Positions 12,503 to 24,200 of a stretch of DNA of 64,000 nucleotides are shown one piece after another. Made by a program: the position numbers and the translations under genes. A model generated the notes under the pieces. The model was not told the origin of the DNA. It was given only the letters and a program-made list of their open reading frames with translations, and did not search any database. The stretch is taken from positions 246,001 to 310,000 of the forward strand of contig JAQGDQ010000053.1 of NCBI GenBank assembly GCA_030141605.1, written 5' to 3'. Source of the DNA: Tubiluchus corallicola. Its lineage: Eukaryota > Priapulida > Priapulimorpha > Priapulimorphida > Tubiluchidae. Within the stretch, counting starts at the first letter, position 1, and every line of letters starts with the position of its first letter.

Positions 12503-13164
12503 TGCATTCATAAATACATTCATAATTATATACACAATCTTTATGTAAAGTCGGGTGTGCAAATGAAAGACAGACCGCAAAAATGAACGTCTGGGGAAAA
12601 CATTTTTTCGAATGTGCAAATGAGATCCAAGACAAGAAATATTACTTTTTATCTTTATTATGCTCTATATTCTATGTGCTGCCTTCCAGATGATTTTTTG
12701 CCTTGTCTAGCATGATACAAAGGCGATACTGTTTTGGGCAAGGATGAACTGAAAGCAGTTCTTTGGCATTGTCGTAAGATGCTGTTAAGAATCACTGTTG
12801 CCTTTTATCTTGATTGGAACAAGACAACACTGCTGACATCGATGGTGGCATCATGTTTAGTTTGAAAAATTGTGATAATCTTGCAATTGCGACCTACAAC
12901 ATGGCCCACGTTTTGTTCAGCATACTTCAATCACAATGATCCATGTTATGCTTATAGTAAAAACTGGCAAAACTGTATCTTTCACTTCGTATTTCATTTA
13001 CATTTTTTTATATTTATCATCCATTAATTTCTACTTTTTTTACATACCACGTGCTTTCAGACGATGCTTTCCATCTATCTCATTCAACAAAAAGATGGAT
13101 ATACCTCAATTTTGTTTATCGGTTTTTCATAAACCTTTTTGCCAAGTTTGTCAAGATACTTTGA
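12503..13164. other. Intergenic, nothing recognised
   Basis: No exon or clear repeat. The last ~150 bases could be the 5' side of the LINE that is clear from 13165 onward. Confidence 0.4.
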
Positions 13165-15120
13165 ATGTTAAAAAAATTTCAAACAAAAGAAAAATATGAA
13201 TATCTAGAAGATATAGGAGATCCAGAAGATATCTTACGATTCGTATCTAGAAGAGTTGTTAAAGCAATTAGGCCCAAAAGAAAGTGGTGGATGAAATATC
13301 AGGATTCACATAGTCAGCCAGCATTAAATTTTAAGAATGCTGAACCTGAAATGAAATCTCTTGTATGAGATGCTGTTAACAGGTTTTAAATAAATTTAGC
13401 AAATAATATTAAAGAGGGTACAAAAACCTTTCACAAACAGATTGATAGCAAAAAGTTGGTTAAAGAAGCTGTAGGTTCCTCTTAAGGATACTAATAAGAA
13501 TCTATAACATGAGATCCGAAATTTGTGGCAGAGATTCTTAATTCTTTGTATCAGTATTTACTAAGGAACATGACAATAATATTCCAGAGCATCATGAGAT
13601 TTCTCATGGATCAGATAATGAAATGCTTACTTCACTACAAATTTGAGAATAAATGGTTATTAATCATGTGTAAACTTAACTCAGTAAAACGTGATCCTGA
13701 TAATATTGATTCTAGATTATTAATTGAACTTGTGGAATATTTGTGTAAGCCATTCACTTCTTTGTACAATCGAAATTTGTTGACTCATTAAATACTTCAT
13801 AGTAGGAAGTTAGGAATGTAACATTTATTTTTCAGAAAGGTATGTGAAGTGATCCTGGCAACTATCGGCCCATTTCTTTAACTTTACTATAGTATGCAAA
13901 GTAATGGAATCTATTTTGCAGAGTTATATCATTCATCATTTAAAAATTATTTATTATTTGACTTTTGAGACTCAACATGGATTCAGTAAAAACCGTTCGT
14001 GTTTGACTAATCTGATTAATTTTTTGATGAAATGTTACACCTACATGCTTGATAAAGGAAGTCCTGTTTACATTATATATTTCAATTCGTCAAAACTTTT
14101 GATAAAATGCCTCATCAATGATTGCTTAAAAATGTTAAAGCCCATGGTGTTTCTGTTCATGTCGTCAGTTGGATTGAAATTAGTTGTTTGAAAGAAAACA
14201 ACGGGTCATACCTGATGGGGTTGAATTTTCTGAAAGGTTGGTGACAAGTGGTGCTCTACAGGGATCTCTGCTTGGATGGTGTTGTTCACCATTTTCATTA
14301 ATGACATTGATAAAAGGATTTACACTCACATATTTAAAAATTTGCAGATTAACAAAGCTGTTAGCAGATTCATCAGTTTTACAGCATGGTATAGAACAAT
14401 TACGTAGGTGGAGTAATCGACTGCTTTTGTTGATAGATGTGAGGGAATGATTGCAGTTTTGGGAATCTTAAAAAAGATTATGTAATGAATGAAACAACTC
14501 TTCGAGGTACAAAATCTAATAGTAAGCATGATTTTGCTGTGAAATAATAATGTCACACTTGAAATTTTTCCAACAATGTGTTTCCTCTATTAAAGAAGTA
14601 AATAAAATCCTGAGGGTGGTAAAGAAGCACAATGCTTCTAGAAATAAAGAAATTATACATTGGTTTCATTAGGTTTCACCTAAAATACTGTCGAGCTTTG
14701 GAATCCCCACTTTCAGAAAAAGTATTATTTATAGAAGGAATGTAAAGACATGCTACAAGAATATTTGGTTGTAAAATTATAATATATTTTGAAAGACTGA
14801 TGTATTAAAATTTGACCAAGTTTGACCTAAGAAGGCACCGTGGCAGTCTTATTCAAACAGGTTTATAAAATCCTGAATAATGGGGAAAAGCATTTCTTTC
14901 TCTACTTATTTTTAAATTTAGCTCCATTTATTTAAACTCTATTTTAGTTGCTGATTTAAAAGCTAGATAACATAGTTTAAGACATTTTAAAGAGCGGCCG
15001 TGTCGACATTCGTTAATATTTATTTACTGCATAATGTGAGAGTAGTGAACGAATGGAACAATTTGCCTGCCATGGTGATTGTCGCACTAAACCTAGCAAA
15101 AGTTTAAAACTTTCACAAAC
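13165..15120 (+). pseudogene. Decayed CR1/L2-like LINE, ORF2
   Basis: Pieces of one ORF2 occur in order but in shifting frames. The post-endonuclease linker is at about 13270-13450 (RPKRKWWMKYQDSHSQ, then LANNIKEGTKTFHKQI). Reverse transcriptase follows: the MESILQSYIIHHLKI and THE-like THQHGFS region at about 13900-14000, FDKMPHQ at about 14100, and VTSGALQGSLLG at about 14240-14275 in place of the usual VTSGVPQGSVLGP. The C-terminal RRHRGSLIQT is near 14840 and VVNEWNNLPAMVIVALNLAK at 15040-15100. Many stops and frameshifts make it inactive. It ends about 150 bp upstream of the WDR74 start codon. Family placement (CR1/L2 group) rests on motif style, not a search. Confidence 0.8.
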
Positions 15121-15281
15121 TATGACTTTGTGGAAAATATAGGGTTTCTATGAGTGTACTCGCTTAACCTGTAGATCACGACAGTATAATAATAGCAGAG
15201 TAATATTGTAATATCTGAGTGCACTAAAAGATAGCAAGGACAACAGAAAAAACTCGAAGTGAAATTAATTTAACAAGTAAG

Positions 15282-18200
15282 ATGGCTGCCGCCATGTACC
15301 ATGCATTTGTGGGTGCGGAAACTGGATTATTGAAAGGTATAAGCGATTAGCATTTCTCCATGTTTAAAAATGCTCGTTATTGTAGGTCTAATTAGCGTAG
15401 TAATTTAAAGTACTTTATCATCATACAAAGAGAGTGGAACAAACCTTTATTTTGCATACGTTGCTCATATTTCAAAAGGTAGAAGTGAATGCAGTTCAAT
15501 CAAATGTCAGTCAAAAGTGAATTCAAACAAATGCAGTTTGAAGTAAGGATTTGCTCATATATTGAGAAAGTTGCGAGACAAACTAGAATAATGTCGGGAA
15601 GCCAAAATTATTGTTCCATTATACAAGTTCCTGGTCAAGCTTATCTTGGAGTGTGCTACTAGTGTTTGGTCGCCTTGCATGTAAACGTTAATGATCTTAT
15701 TGAGCAATTGGGCAGTTCAGTGGAACGAGTTCAAAAAGGAGATGCCTACGGTTGGCTGATGATCTTGATTGGAATTCTGTTTCTATGTTAATGTTACGTA
15801 TGGCAGTCATTGTCCAAATAGAAAACTTCTTGGTTAGGACAAATGTTTGAGAACATTTCTTTACACATATGGTTGTTGTTCATTGGAATAAGTTGGATAA
15901 TGCTGTTGTAAATTCAAACTCTGTAAACAAGTTTGAAACAGCTTTAAAAGGTTTGCGTCCTCTGCTATAGCACTAACACACCTATACTGTTTCAAAACAA
16001 AATTTCATAAAACCAATGTACAATAATTATGTTATAACGCCAGAAGCATAAGTGTTTATTTGGACTATGGTAAGTGTAATATTACAAATTCAATAGCGAT
16101 TATAACAAAATTTAGCAGCCTTTTTGGATACAAAGTTAAAAAATTATTTTAGATGATCTTTCTATGAAAAAATAATTGAATTGCTTTTTTGGATCATTTC
16201 AGGCTCTAAATTAATTGCAAAAAATAACCTAATTCTTTATTATTACTTAGTAAAGTGTAGCTTGAGTAAAACAATATCTAAAAATTATAAATTGATGAGC
16301 GAGCTAAGGGTATGTATATGAGCTGCCATGAACAAATAGGTCTGTATGGTATGGTGGCATGACTTGTAATCCAAAAATCTGGTAATTCAAATCCAGACCC
16401 AGTCCCAACTTTTTAACATTTCCATGTTTTCAATCAAATTTCATCTAAAAAATTCAGTAACTGTGTGTCCATCAGATTCATTCAGTTGCAGTATTGACTG
16501 TTGTAAATAATAGTTAAGTGGTAGTGAGATTGTCAAAAGCTTATATTATATTGCTGGAATGCATTGTTTCAAAATAACCAGAATAGCTTAACATAATTTT
16601 TGACTGTCATTACTGTGTCCAAAAATTTGTATTCAGTAGTTGCAGGATACAAAAATTATGAATTGTTGTAGTTACAAATGATTTATATTTACTCAAATAT
16701 GGAAACTGTGAAAGCACAGTTTTTTAAAAATTTTACTTCAATAAATTTAGCACTTCTAAATCTAGCTCGCTAACCTGCATTGATAATAATCAGTAGCTGT
16801 GATGTTTTTAATTTGGCAACTTGGTTTAGTGCTTACAGAACACTTGTACATATCAGTCACTAGTAGTGTGGATTGATTTGTTTTTTAAATTCTTCGTATG
16901 TACCATATTTTACTATTTCCCTAAAATTTTGACTGTATAAGTTTTTCGTGAGATCTCAACACATTTATTTTTCAGGTGTCAATTTCGAAGAAAAGAATGT
17001 CACAAATGTTAATTCATTGTCCAGCTTAAAAAGGGACCATGAAATACAAGCAATGTGCTGGACTGATATTGATCAGACACAGGTAGCACTGCATACAGGA
17101 TACAGGTTTTTTAGTGACAGTTATGAATGAATTTATTTTTATCCCCAAAAACTTATAGGATTTCTAAACCAATATGTCTGAGAGAAGTGACTGAATCGTA
17201 TTAACTTTTAATTAGATGCTTGTTATGAAAAAAAACATTAACAGTTAAATTATTTTTACGATTTCACTTGGAGTGCAATGTCGAAAAGAAGTACCTAAGA
17301 CTTATATACCTTGCAGATACTTCCACTTTCCTGATTTAACAACATAAAGTTGCAAGCAGGACTATGTAGCTTATGTAGGTTCATTACATCTTATTTTTAA
17401 TTGACAAGACTTATTTTCCTATGGCATTTTAGTTTGTCTTCATAACTTGTTTCAGTACATCTTTATAGAAAGTGCTCAGCAAGTGAATGCGAATGTGCTG
17501 TTGGTAGGGATACTAGGCACATTGAGTACTGCTGGGGTTGCCAGCAGTCTACACCAATTAATATCCTGTCATATAGTAATGTGGATTTAATAATCAATGA
17601 TATTACCTGCTGGTTAATGTTTGTAGCACAGGATTACATTAAAAATACATTGCAAGGATTGAATTACATGGGTTTGCGGTCATCTTTGTGTGTCTTGACC
17701 AGTCTAAGGACTCGACCATGCTTTCACACAATTATTAATTAAACTCTGTAAAATAAATAATATGAAATTTTTTGAAGATTTATTAAATTGCATTAACACC
17801 AAAACAGCACAATATCTCCATAAGAAGCTAAAATTCCCAAATGCAAGATGCTGTTTTAAAAAGTGCGTACTCTACAACTTTTGCAACATATCCGTAACTT
17901 CACAGTTTCAGTAACATGTTTTGAACAGTAACAACATGAGAGTTGCTGACATCATGACAACCTAACTATTAAATATGCAGTCACATGGAAGTGGTGAATC
18001 CTTCACCGAGTGACTGTATTTTAAGATGCTAATTTAAGACAAAGTTTTATGTGACAGCATTTTATTGTTGAAATTTATGAAAACAAGTTTTTTCCATTTC
18101 AGATACTTATGGGGTTAAAAAATCGTGCAGTTTGTCAGTACGATACTACCACTCATAACATAGCCAATTTATTTGAAACACAAAATGGTGGTGGAGACAC

Positions 18201-21200
18201 TGTTGGTATTGCAGCTGTAGATGGGTTAGTATGCACGTGTATAGTAGGGTGTGGTGAAAATATTTTTTTTTTTATCCAATCTTTTTGCAACTTTTCCTAC
18301 TTTGGAGGTTTGATGAGATACTAACATGGGTAAATTTTCAGCTTGATTAAGCTTTGGGAACACATGTCTCCACTCATCTTAAGATTTTGGAATTATGCTC
18401 ATTTGTGTAGAAATTTGACAAATCTTAAAAACTATTATATCCACTCCACTGACCTAGCAATCACTAGTAGTTTGCAATGATTAATAGTTATCACACATCG
18501 AACTGTGACAGTTTTGCATGTTAGGAAGTTGTATCTGCAAAATTTAAAAATGTGTGTATTTGATGCATATATCCCCATATGTTAGCTAATGCTTTTAAAA
18601 TTACCCCTATATGGATTTTTCCAAAAGCTGCTATATTGGAATGTGAACCCAAATTTGTTCTAGGAAAACAATAACACTACCTTGCATTGTTTATTTGACA
18701 TTGTGATTTCTTTATAATATCAATTGAAAATGTTCACATTGCTTAGCAGCTTTTTTTAGAAAAAATAAGTTTACAAACCGTCTATTTTTACATTTTGTGA
18801 ATCATGAACTCTAGAAAAGTTAGCAGCAAGCCATACGGCTGTCCTACTAAGCTACCAGATAATCAGTTGCAAACAGCTGGAAATGTTGTACAGCATTATC
18901 AATTCAAAATGGATTCTCAGTCAGAGAAGGATCCACGATACAGATTTGTTGCATAGGAGAAGGGATTGTAGCATATAATGTATTTGCTGTATATGCAAAA
19001 CTATCAATTGCTACAATAACACTCGTCCTGACTCATGTGCCTTCTTAACAGTTTTTGATGAGATGAGAGATTACTTAAGGTTAAAGGTGTCTCAGTAGTA
19101 ACTTGTTCACATGTAGCATACAAATTGACCACTGGACTGGCCTGCTTATAGTAAACGTATGCTTATTCTGTTTTTCTAGTGTTTGCATTAGTCTCATCAT
19201 GTCGTACAACTTTGAGGTGGTGAAAGAAGATGCCTTCCTTTATCAAGTAATCTCTTATTTCATTTTATTAATTTGAACACGATTCTGTTTTTATCAGTTT
19301 GTCTTGACAGCATATGGTTGACTCCAGTGCGGGTCAGAAGACTCGGAACTTGCATGGTTTGAGTAACTCATTTGGTCAGTTATTGCATCCAAGTTGATTT
19401 TACCATCCATCCCAAGCATAGCTTTCTGGACGTGAAGGCTTTGTTTTACTATTTTCAGGCATTTTATCCAGCTCATATGTAATCTTTGACTCGGTCATAA
19501 TCCTTTTAATAGTGCATTTGAGTGTTATTGTGGCAATTGATGCTTTTGCATATGTAGCAAATACATTATATGCTACAATCCCTTCTGCTATACAACAAAT
19601 CTGTGTCGTGGATCCTTCTCTGACTGGGCCTCCATCTTGAATTGATAATGCCATCGAACATTTCCAACTGTTGGCAACTGATTATCTGGTAGCCTTAGTA
19701 GGATGGCCCTATGGCTTGCTGCTAACTTTTCTAGAGTTCGTGATCCACAAAATGTAAAAATAGACGGTTTCTAAAATTATTTTTTCTAGAAAAAATAGCT
19801 GTTGAGCAATATGAACATTTTCATTTATTATTATTATAAAGAAAACACAATGCCAAGTAAACAATGCAAGGTAGTGTTATTGTTTTTTTAAAACAAATAT
19901 GGGCTTACATTCCAATGTAGCATCTTTTAGAAAAATCCATATATTAGTAATTTTAAAAGCATTAGTTAACATATGGAGATATATCCATAAAATACACACA
20001 TTTTTAAATTTTGCAGATACAACTTCCTAATATGCAAAACTGTCACTGTTGTATGTGCGATAACTATTAATCATTGCAAACTACTGGTGAAAATTGCTAG
20101 GTCGGTGGAGTGGATATAATAGTTTTTAAAGTTTGTCAAATTACTACACAAATGAGCATAATTCAGAAATCTTAAGATGATTGGAGACACGTGTTCCCAA
20201 AGCTTAATCAAGCTGAAAATTTACCCATATTACGATCTCATCAAACCTCCAAAGTAGGAAAAGTTGTAAAAAAAGTTATTTTCACCACACCCTAGTGTAT
20301 AGATCTGTCTGAAATAAACTGTGTTAATGTTCTCATCATCATATTAGTGATTAATTGTCAACAACAAACACAAAGTTGGTCATCGTGTGTCTTAACTACT
20401 TATCATTTTCCAAGGTGAAGTGTCCATTAAAACGTTTAACTGAGGTTGTTTTAAACAAAATTCATTTTTTCACCAAATTTGTCAAACAAGAGACAAATTC
20501 CTTATTATTTTTTGTAGACAGTATAAATGATTGTCTTCTCTTAATTGTAGAAAAAATGTGCATCATTCAGTCTTTTCCTCTCCGTAGATATAGATAGATA
20601 TAAAATATTATAATATAATATTATATCTGTCAAATGTAAAAGGCTGAAAAGTGCTCTACTATTAAGAGAAGACAGCCCTCTTCCAAGTGTAGTATTTTTC
20701 TGTCATTTGTTTTCTTGTATGAGTTGCTCTGCTTATTTATTGTGGGGTTTGATTTCAGGAGTGTCATCTTATGTAATAGGTCTGGCATAGTTTCTACATG
20801 GGATTCAACTGGTAAAATAAAGGTAACTTACTATTAAGATAACATTTTTGTGATGTCACAGTCTGAACACCTGGTTTTTGTTGTAGCTGTTAGTGACTAC
20901 TTGGCTATTTTGTTAAAGTTGCCAAATGCTATTTTTGAGAAGAACTTCTAAATGAATTAAATGCACTTTGCAGGATCAGTTTCATGTTGGAACAGACATT
21001 TATAAGATGAGGGTTAATCCGAAGAATCCTCACGTAATTGGAACAGGTGGGAAGGAAAACGAGTTAAAGATCTGGGACTTAAATGATTCTAAAAACCCAG
21101 TATTTACAGCAAAAAACGTGAGTCGTTTTCAAGCTTTTCATTAGGCATGAAATTCCTGATATATGTTCAATGTGGCATTGTTTAAGGAATGAAAATAAGC

Positions 21201-24200
21201 AAAAAGACAATTGAATCAGAGTTGCGCCAATTGTGGAATTTACCAATTAACTGTTATGGATCAACTGGCAACTGATTACAAGAAATAATCACATGAATAC
21301 GGATTAATTCATTGATATTTGAAAAATTGGTAGACATTCTGTTAAAGCCTGTTTTTTGTCTAACTTTGTGCAGTATGTAAATAAATTGTTAACTCAGTAT
21401 TGAAACTTAATTTTGAATAAGTGCCAACAACACTGTACCTCCTTTTGATGTTTTCTTGTTAACTGCTTTTATTATAAAAGCACTCCACATTATATTGATT
21501 TTGTTTGTTGCCATCCTCAATAATTCGTTGTAACTTAAACAAATTAATGGTGAAACACGTTAGACAGCGGATGAAACAAAGCTTGTGGTGAAGCGCCAAT
21601 GAGTAGTGATTTTCTATTGGAGTTCACGTTGCAAAAAGGATTTACTTAACTTACTAATTATTGTATTTTTTACCAAGCTTCTTGGTAGAATATTTCTGAT
21701 ATTTTTAAACGAGACATTACTGACAATAATCTGCAGATTAGGCAATTATTAGAGACATAATTGGCCGATTACTGATCACTAGAAAAATGTCCAATATTCA
21801 CAAAAGCCGATTAAATTGGTGCACCTCTAAATTGAACATGTTTCAAGTGGTGTGTTAAAACTATTTCTGATGTAGATTTAATGCCAGACCAAATTTATAA
21901 TACTGTGGTACACTGCCCACTGTTCAATGTTGTTTCAGGCATTTTCTTGTAAAAAGGAACTAAATATCTGAATCTAAAGGTGCCACTGAAGTTACTGTGG
22001 TGTCTTAGGTGCCAACAAAAACAGACGTTATGCTGCAGTGATCAAAATAATCCCAAAAATCTATAAGATTTTTTTACTACAGTTCATGGTCCAACTATAT
22101 CGGATGTAGTTTCATTGCTAGCATGAAAATGGTTTGGGCAAAATCATAATAATCACGTAGCATGTTAGATCACATTCTACTCAAATACCACTATGCTCTT
22201 CATTACATATATATGATGTGAGACATGTCTATGGTGACTTACAGCTTATTTAGTGGGCCAGCAGCTCACTTGGTTATAATAGTTTGCAAAGCGTCAAAAT
22301 TTTGCAAAGATACCTGTTAATGTCACTCATTTTGGTATCGTATCAGTAGTTTTTCAGCTTTTATGCCACGAAAAGCACGCAATTTTGAGTTAATTTTCGC
22401 TTTTATCATCTTGACAGTAGTCTCAAATCGAAATTGATTACCAAGACCATGAAAAGAAGCTCAAAACTTTGAAAGTTCAAAACTGGTTCTGGTCTCATTT
22501 CAAATTCTTCAATGTATGCATTTTTCAGGTTCCACATGACTTTCTTAACTTACGAGTTCCTGTATGGGTCTGTGATTTACAATTTGTAGCCAACTCACAA
22601 CAAATAATAACATGTACTGGATATCATCAGGTAATTTGCTAGAAATGTCATGTCAAGTTGATTAGTTAAATACTAATTTTTCCTTTGTAATTGAGACAGC
22701 TGCATGTATTGTTTATTGTGTTAAAGCTTTCTGTATGCAGGTAAGACTTTATGATCCCTGCACCTCTCAACGACGACCAGTCATAAACGTGGAGTTTGAC
22801 AACTTTCCATTAATAGCAATGGCTGTTGTTCCAGGCGATACGTGAGTTTAGTCTGTATTATTCTACACTAACTTCTTAAACATTGATTATTTTTAATTAA
22901 CTTATTGCTTGTGGATTACTGTACTATGTCTCTGCTTTATCCCGTACTTAAGTAGTTTCTGCTCTGACATTTATTCATTTATGCACATTATTGTTAGTAT
23001 GCTAATATTTAAGTTATTAGTCTTTACAGGTCTAAATGCTGCAGGAAATGAGTTTTTGTTTATCAATAGTGCCTAAATTCCAAATGTTTTGGTTGTTGTA
23101 TTTATTTCATTATTACGTACTGTCAAAAAAATTTCGTGTTGTTTGAAATCTTCACAACAGTTTATTTACTTACGTTAACTGTTACTTCTCTTGTGTAGAA
23201 ACAGAAATACATCGAACTTTTTTATCAATTTTTACGTGAAATTTTGCAATATTCAATATTGTTTATAAAAGTTATTATTGCAAATGATGATGTTTCCAGA
23301 ACACGCTAGATTACTATAACATATAATCTAATTTTGTGTAAAAACCAGCTGATTCTTGGCATAAAGAATTTCATAGAAATTTCTTATCAAGTCCTTGTCT
23401 ATTTTAAACAGAATTGTGGTCTTTTAGATCAGTAGTGGTTGGAAATACACATGGAAAAATGGCATTAATAGACATACGAAAACCTGGACGCTTTGTTCAC
23501 TGTTATAAAGGTGCAATAGCAGGCAGTATACGATGTATTCAGTGCCATCCTGAGAAAGACATAGTTGCATCTTGCGGACTGGACAGATTTCTTAGAGTTC
23601 ATGATACAAAAACTAGAAAATTATTGCACAAAGTTAGTTTCTGATATTCTTTTGTTATAATAAGTTTATCTTAATCGAAATAAAGTTAAAGCTTTATAGT
23701 TTTCTAATGCACTAAAACGCAATTTATATTATACAGTGAAACCTTGTTATAAGCTCTGCTTTGTTTTCTAGTTAACTTTAATAAGTGACAAATAGTCAAA
23801 TATTATTATACCTACAGCAACACACGTGTTATACTGCACATTTTTGCTGTATTAACAATGCAGATGTAGTTCTACCTTGCAAAACTTTTAGGTAACATAA
23901 CGTGGAGAAGAAATCTTGTGAAATACTGGTTAATTAGATAACTCCAGATCAGAGAAATAGGCACCAACACAGCCCACCCATGCTGTCAATGTAATATTAC
24001 TGGACAGTTGGAATATAATTAACTGTTACTTATAACCTGACCTTGAGTCAAACAGCTTTAAGAGCTGTTAAATTCACATCAATTCAGTACTGAACCTTAT
24101 AGTTATGCAACTCTTGTTGTCTTACAATACATACTCCTTGCTCAAAACCTTAACATTCATTTTCATGCAGTCACTTGCTACGAAACCTAAATCTTAATTT

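Noticed and set aside
12148-12635. Three overlapping minus-strand reading frames of 99-119 codons
   Set aside because: They are produced by the CA/CGCA microsatellite (runs of VCVC/ACVR) and have no splice or family support.
14995-15006. GCGGCCG and GTCGAC side by side, resembling a cloning-linker artefact
   Set aside because: The first is not a full NotI site, and the surrounding sequence continues smoothly as LINE sequence on both sides.
17083-17130. Extension of WDR74 exon 2 through the splice site to a stop at 17130
   Set aside because: A good donor (CAG|GTAGCA) at 17082/17083 joins in frame to exon 3, which restores the WDR74 family sequence.
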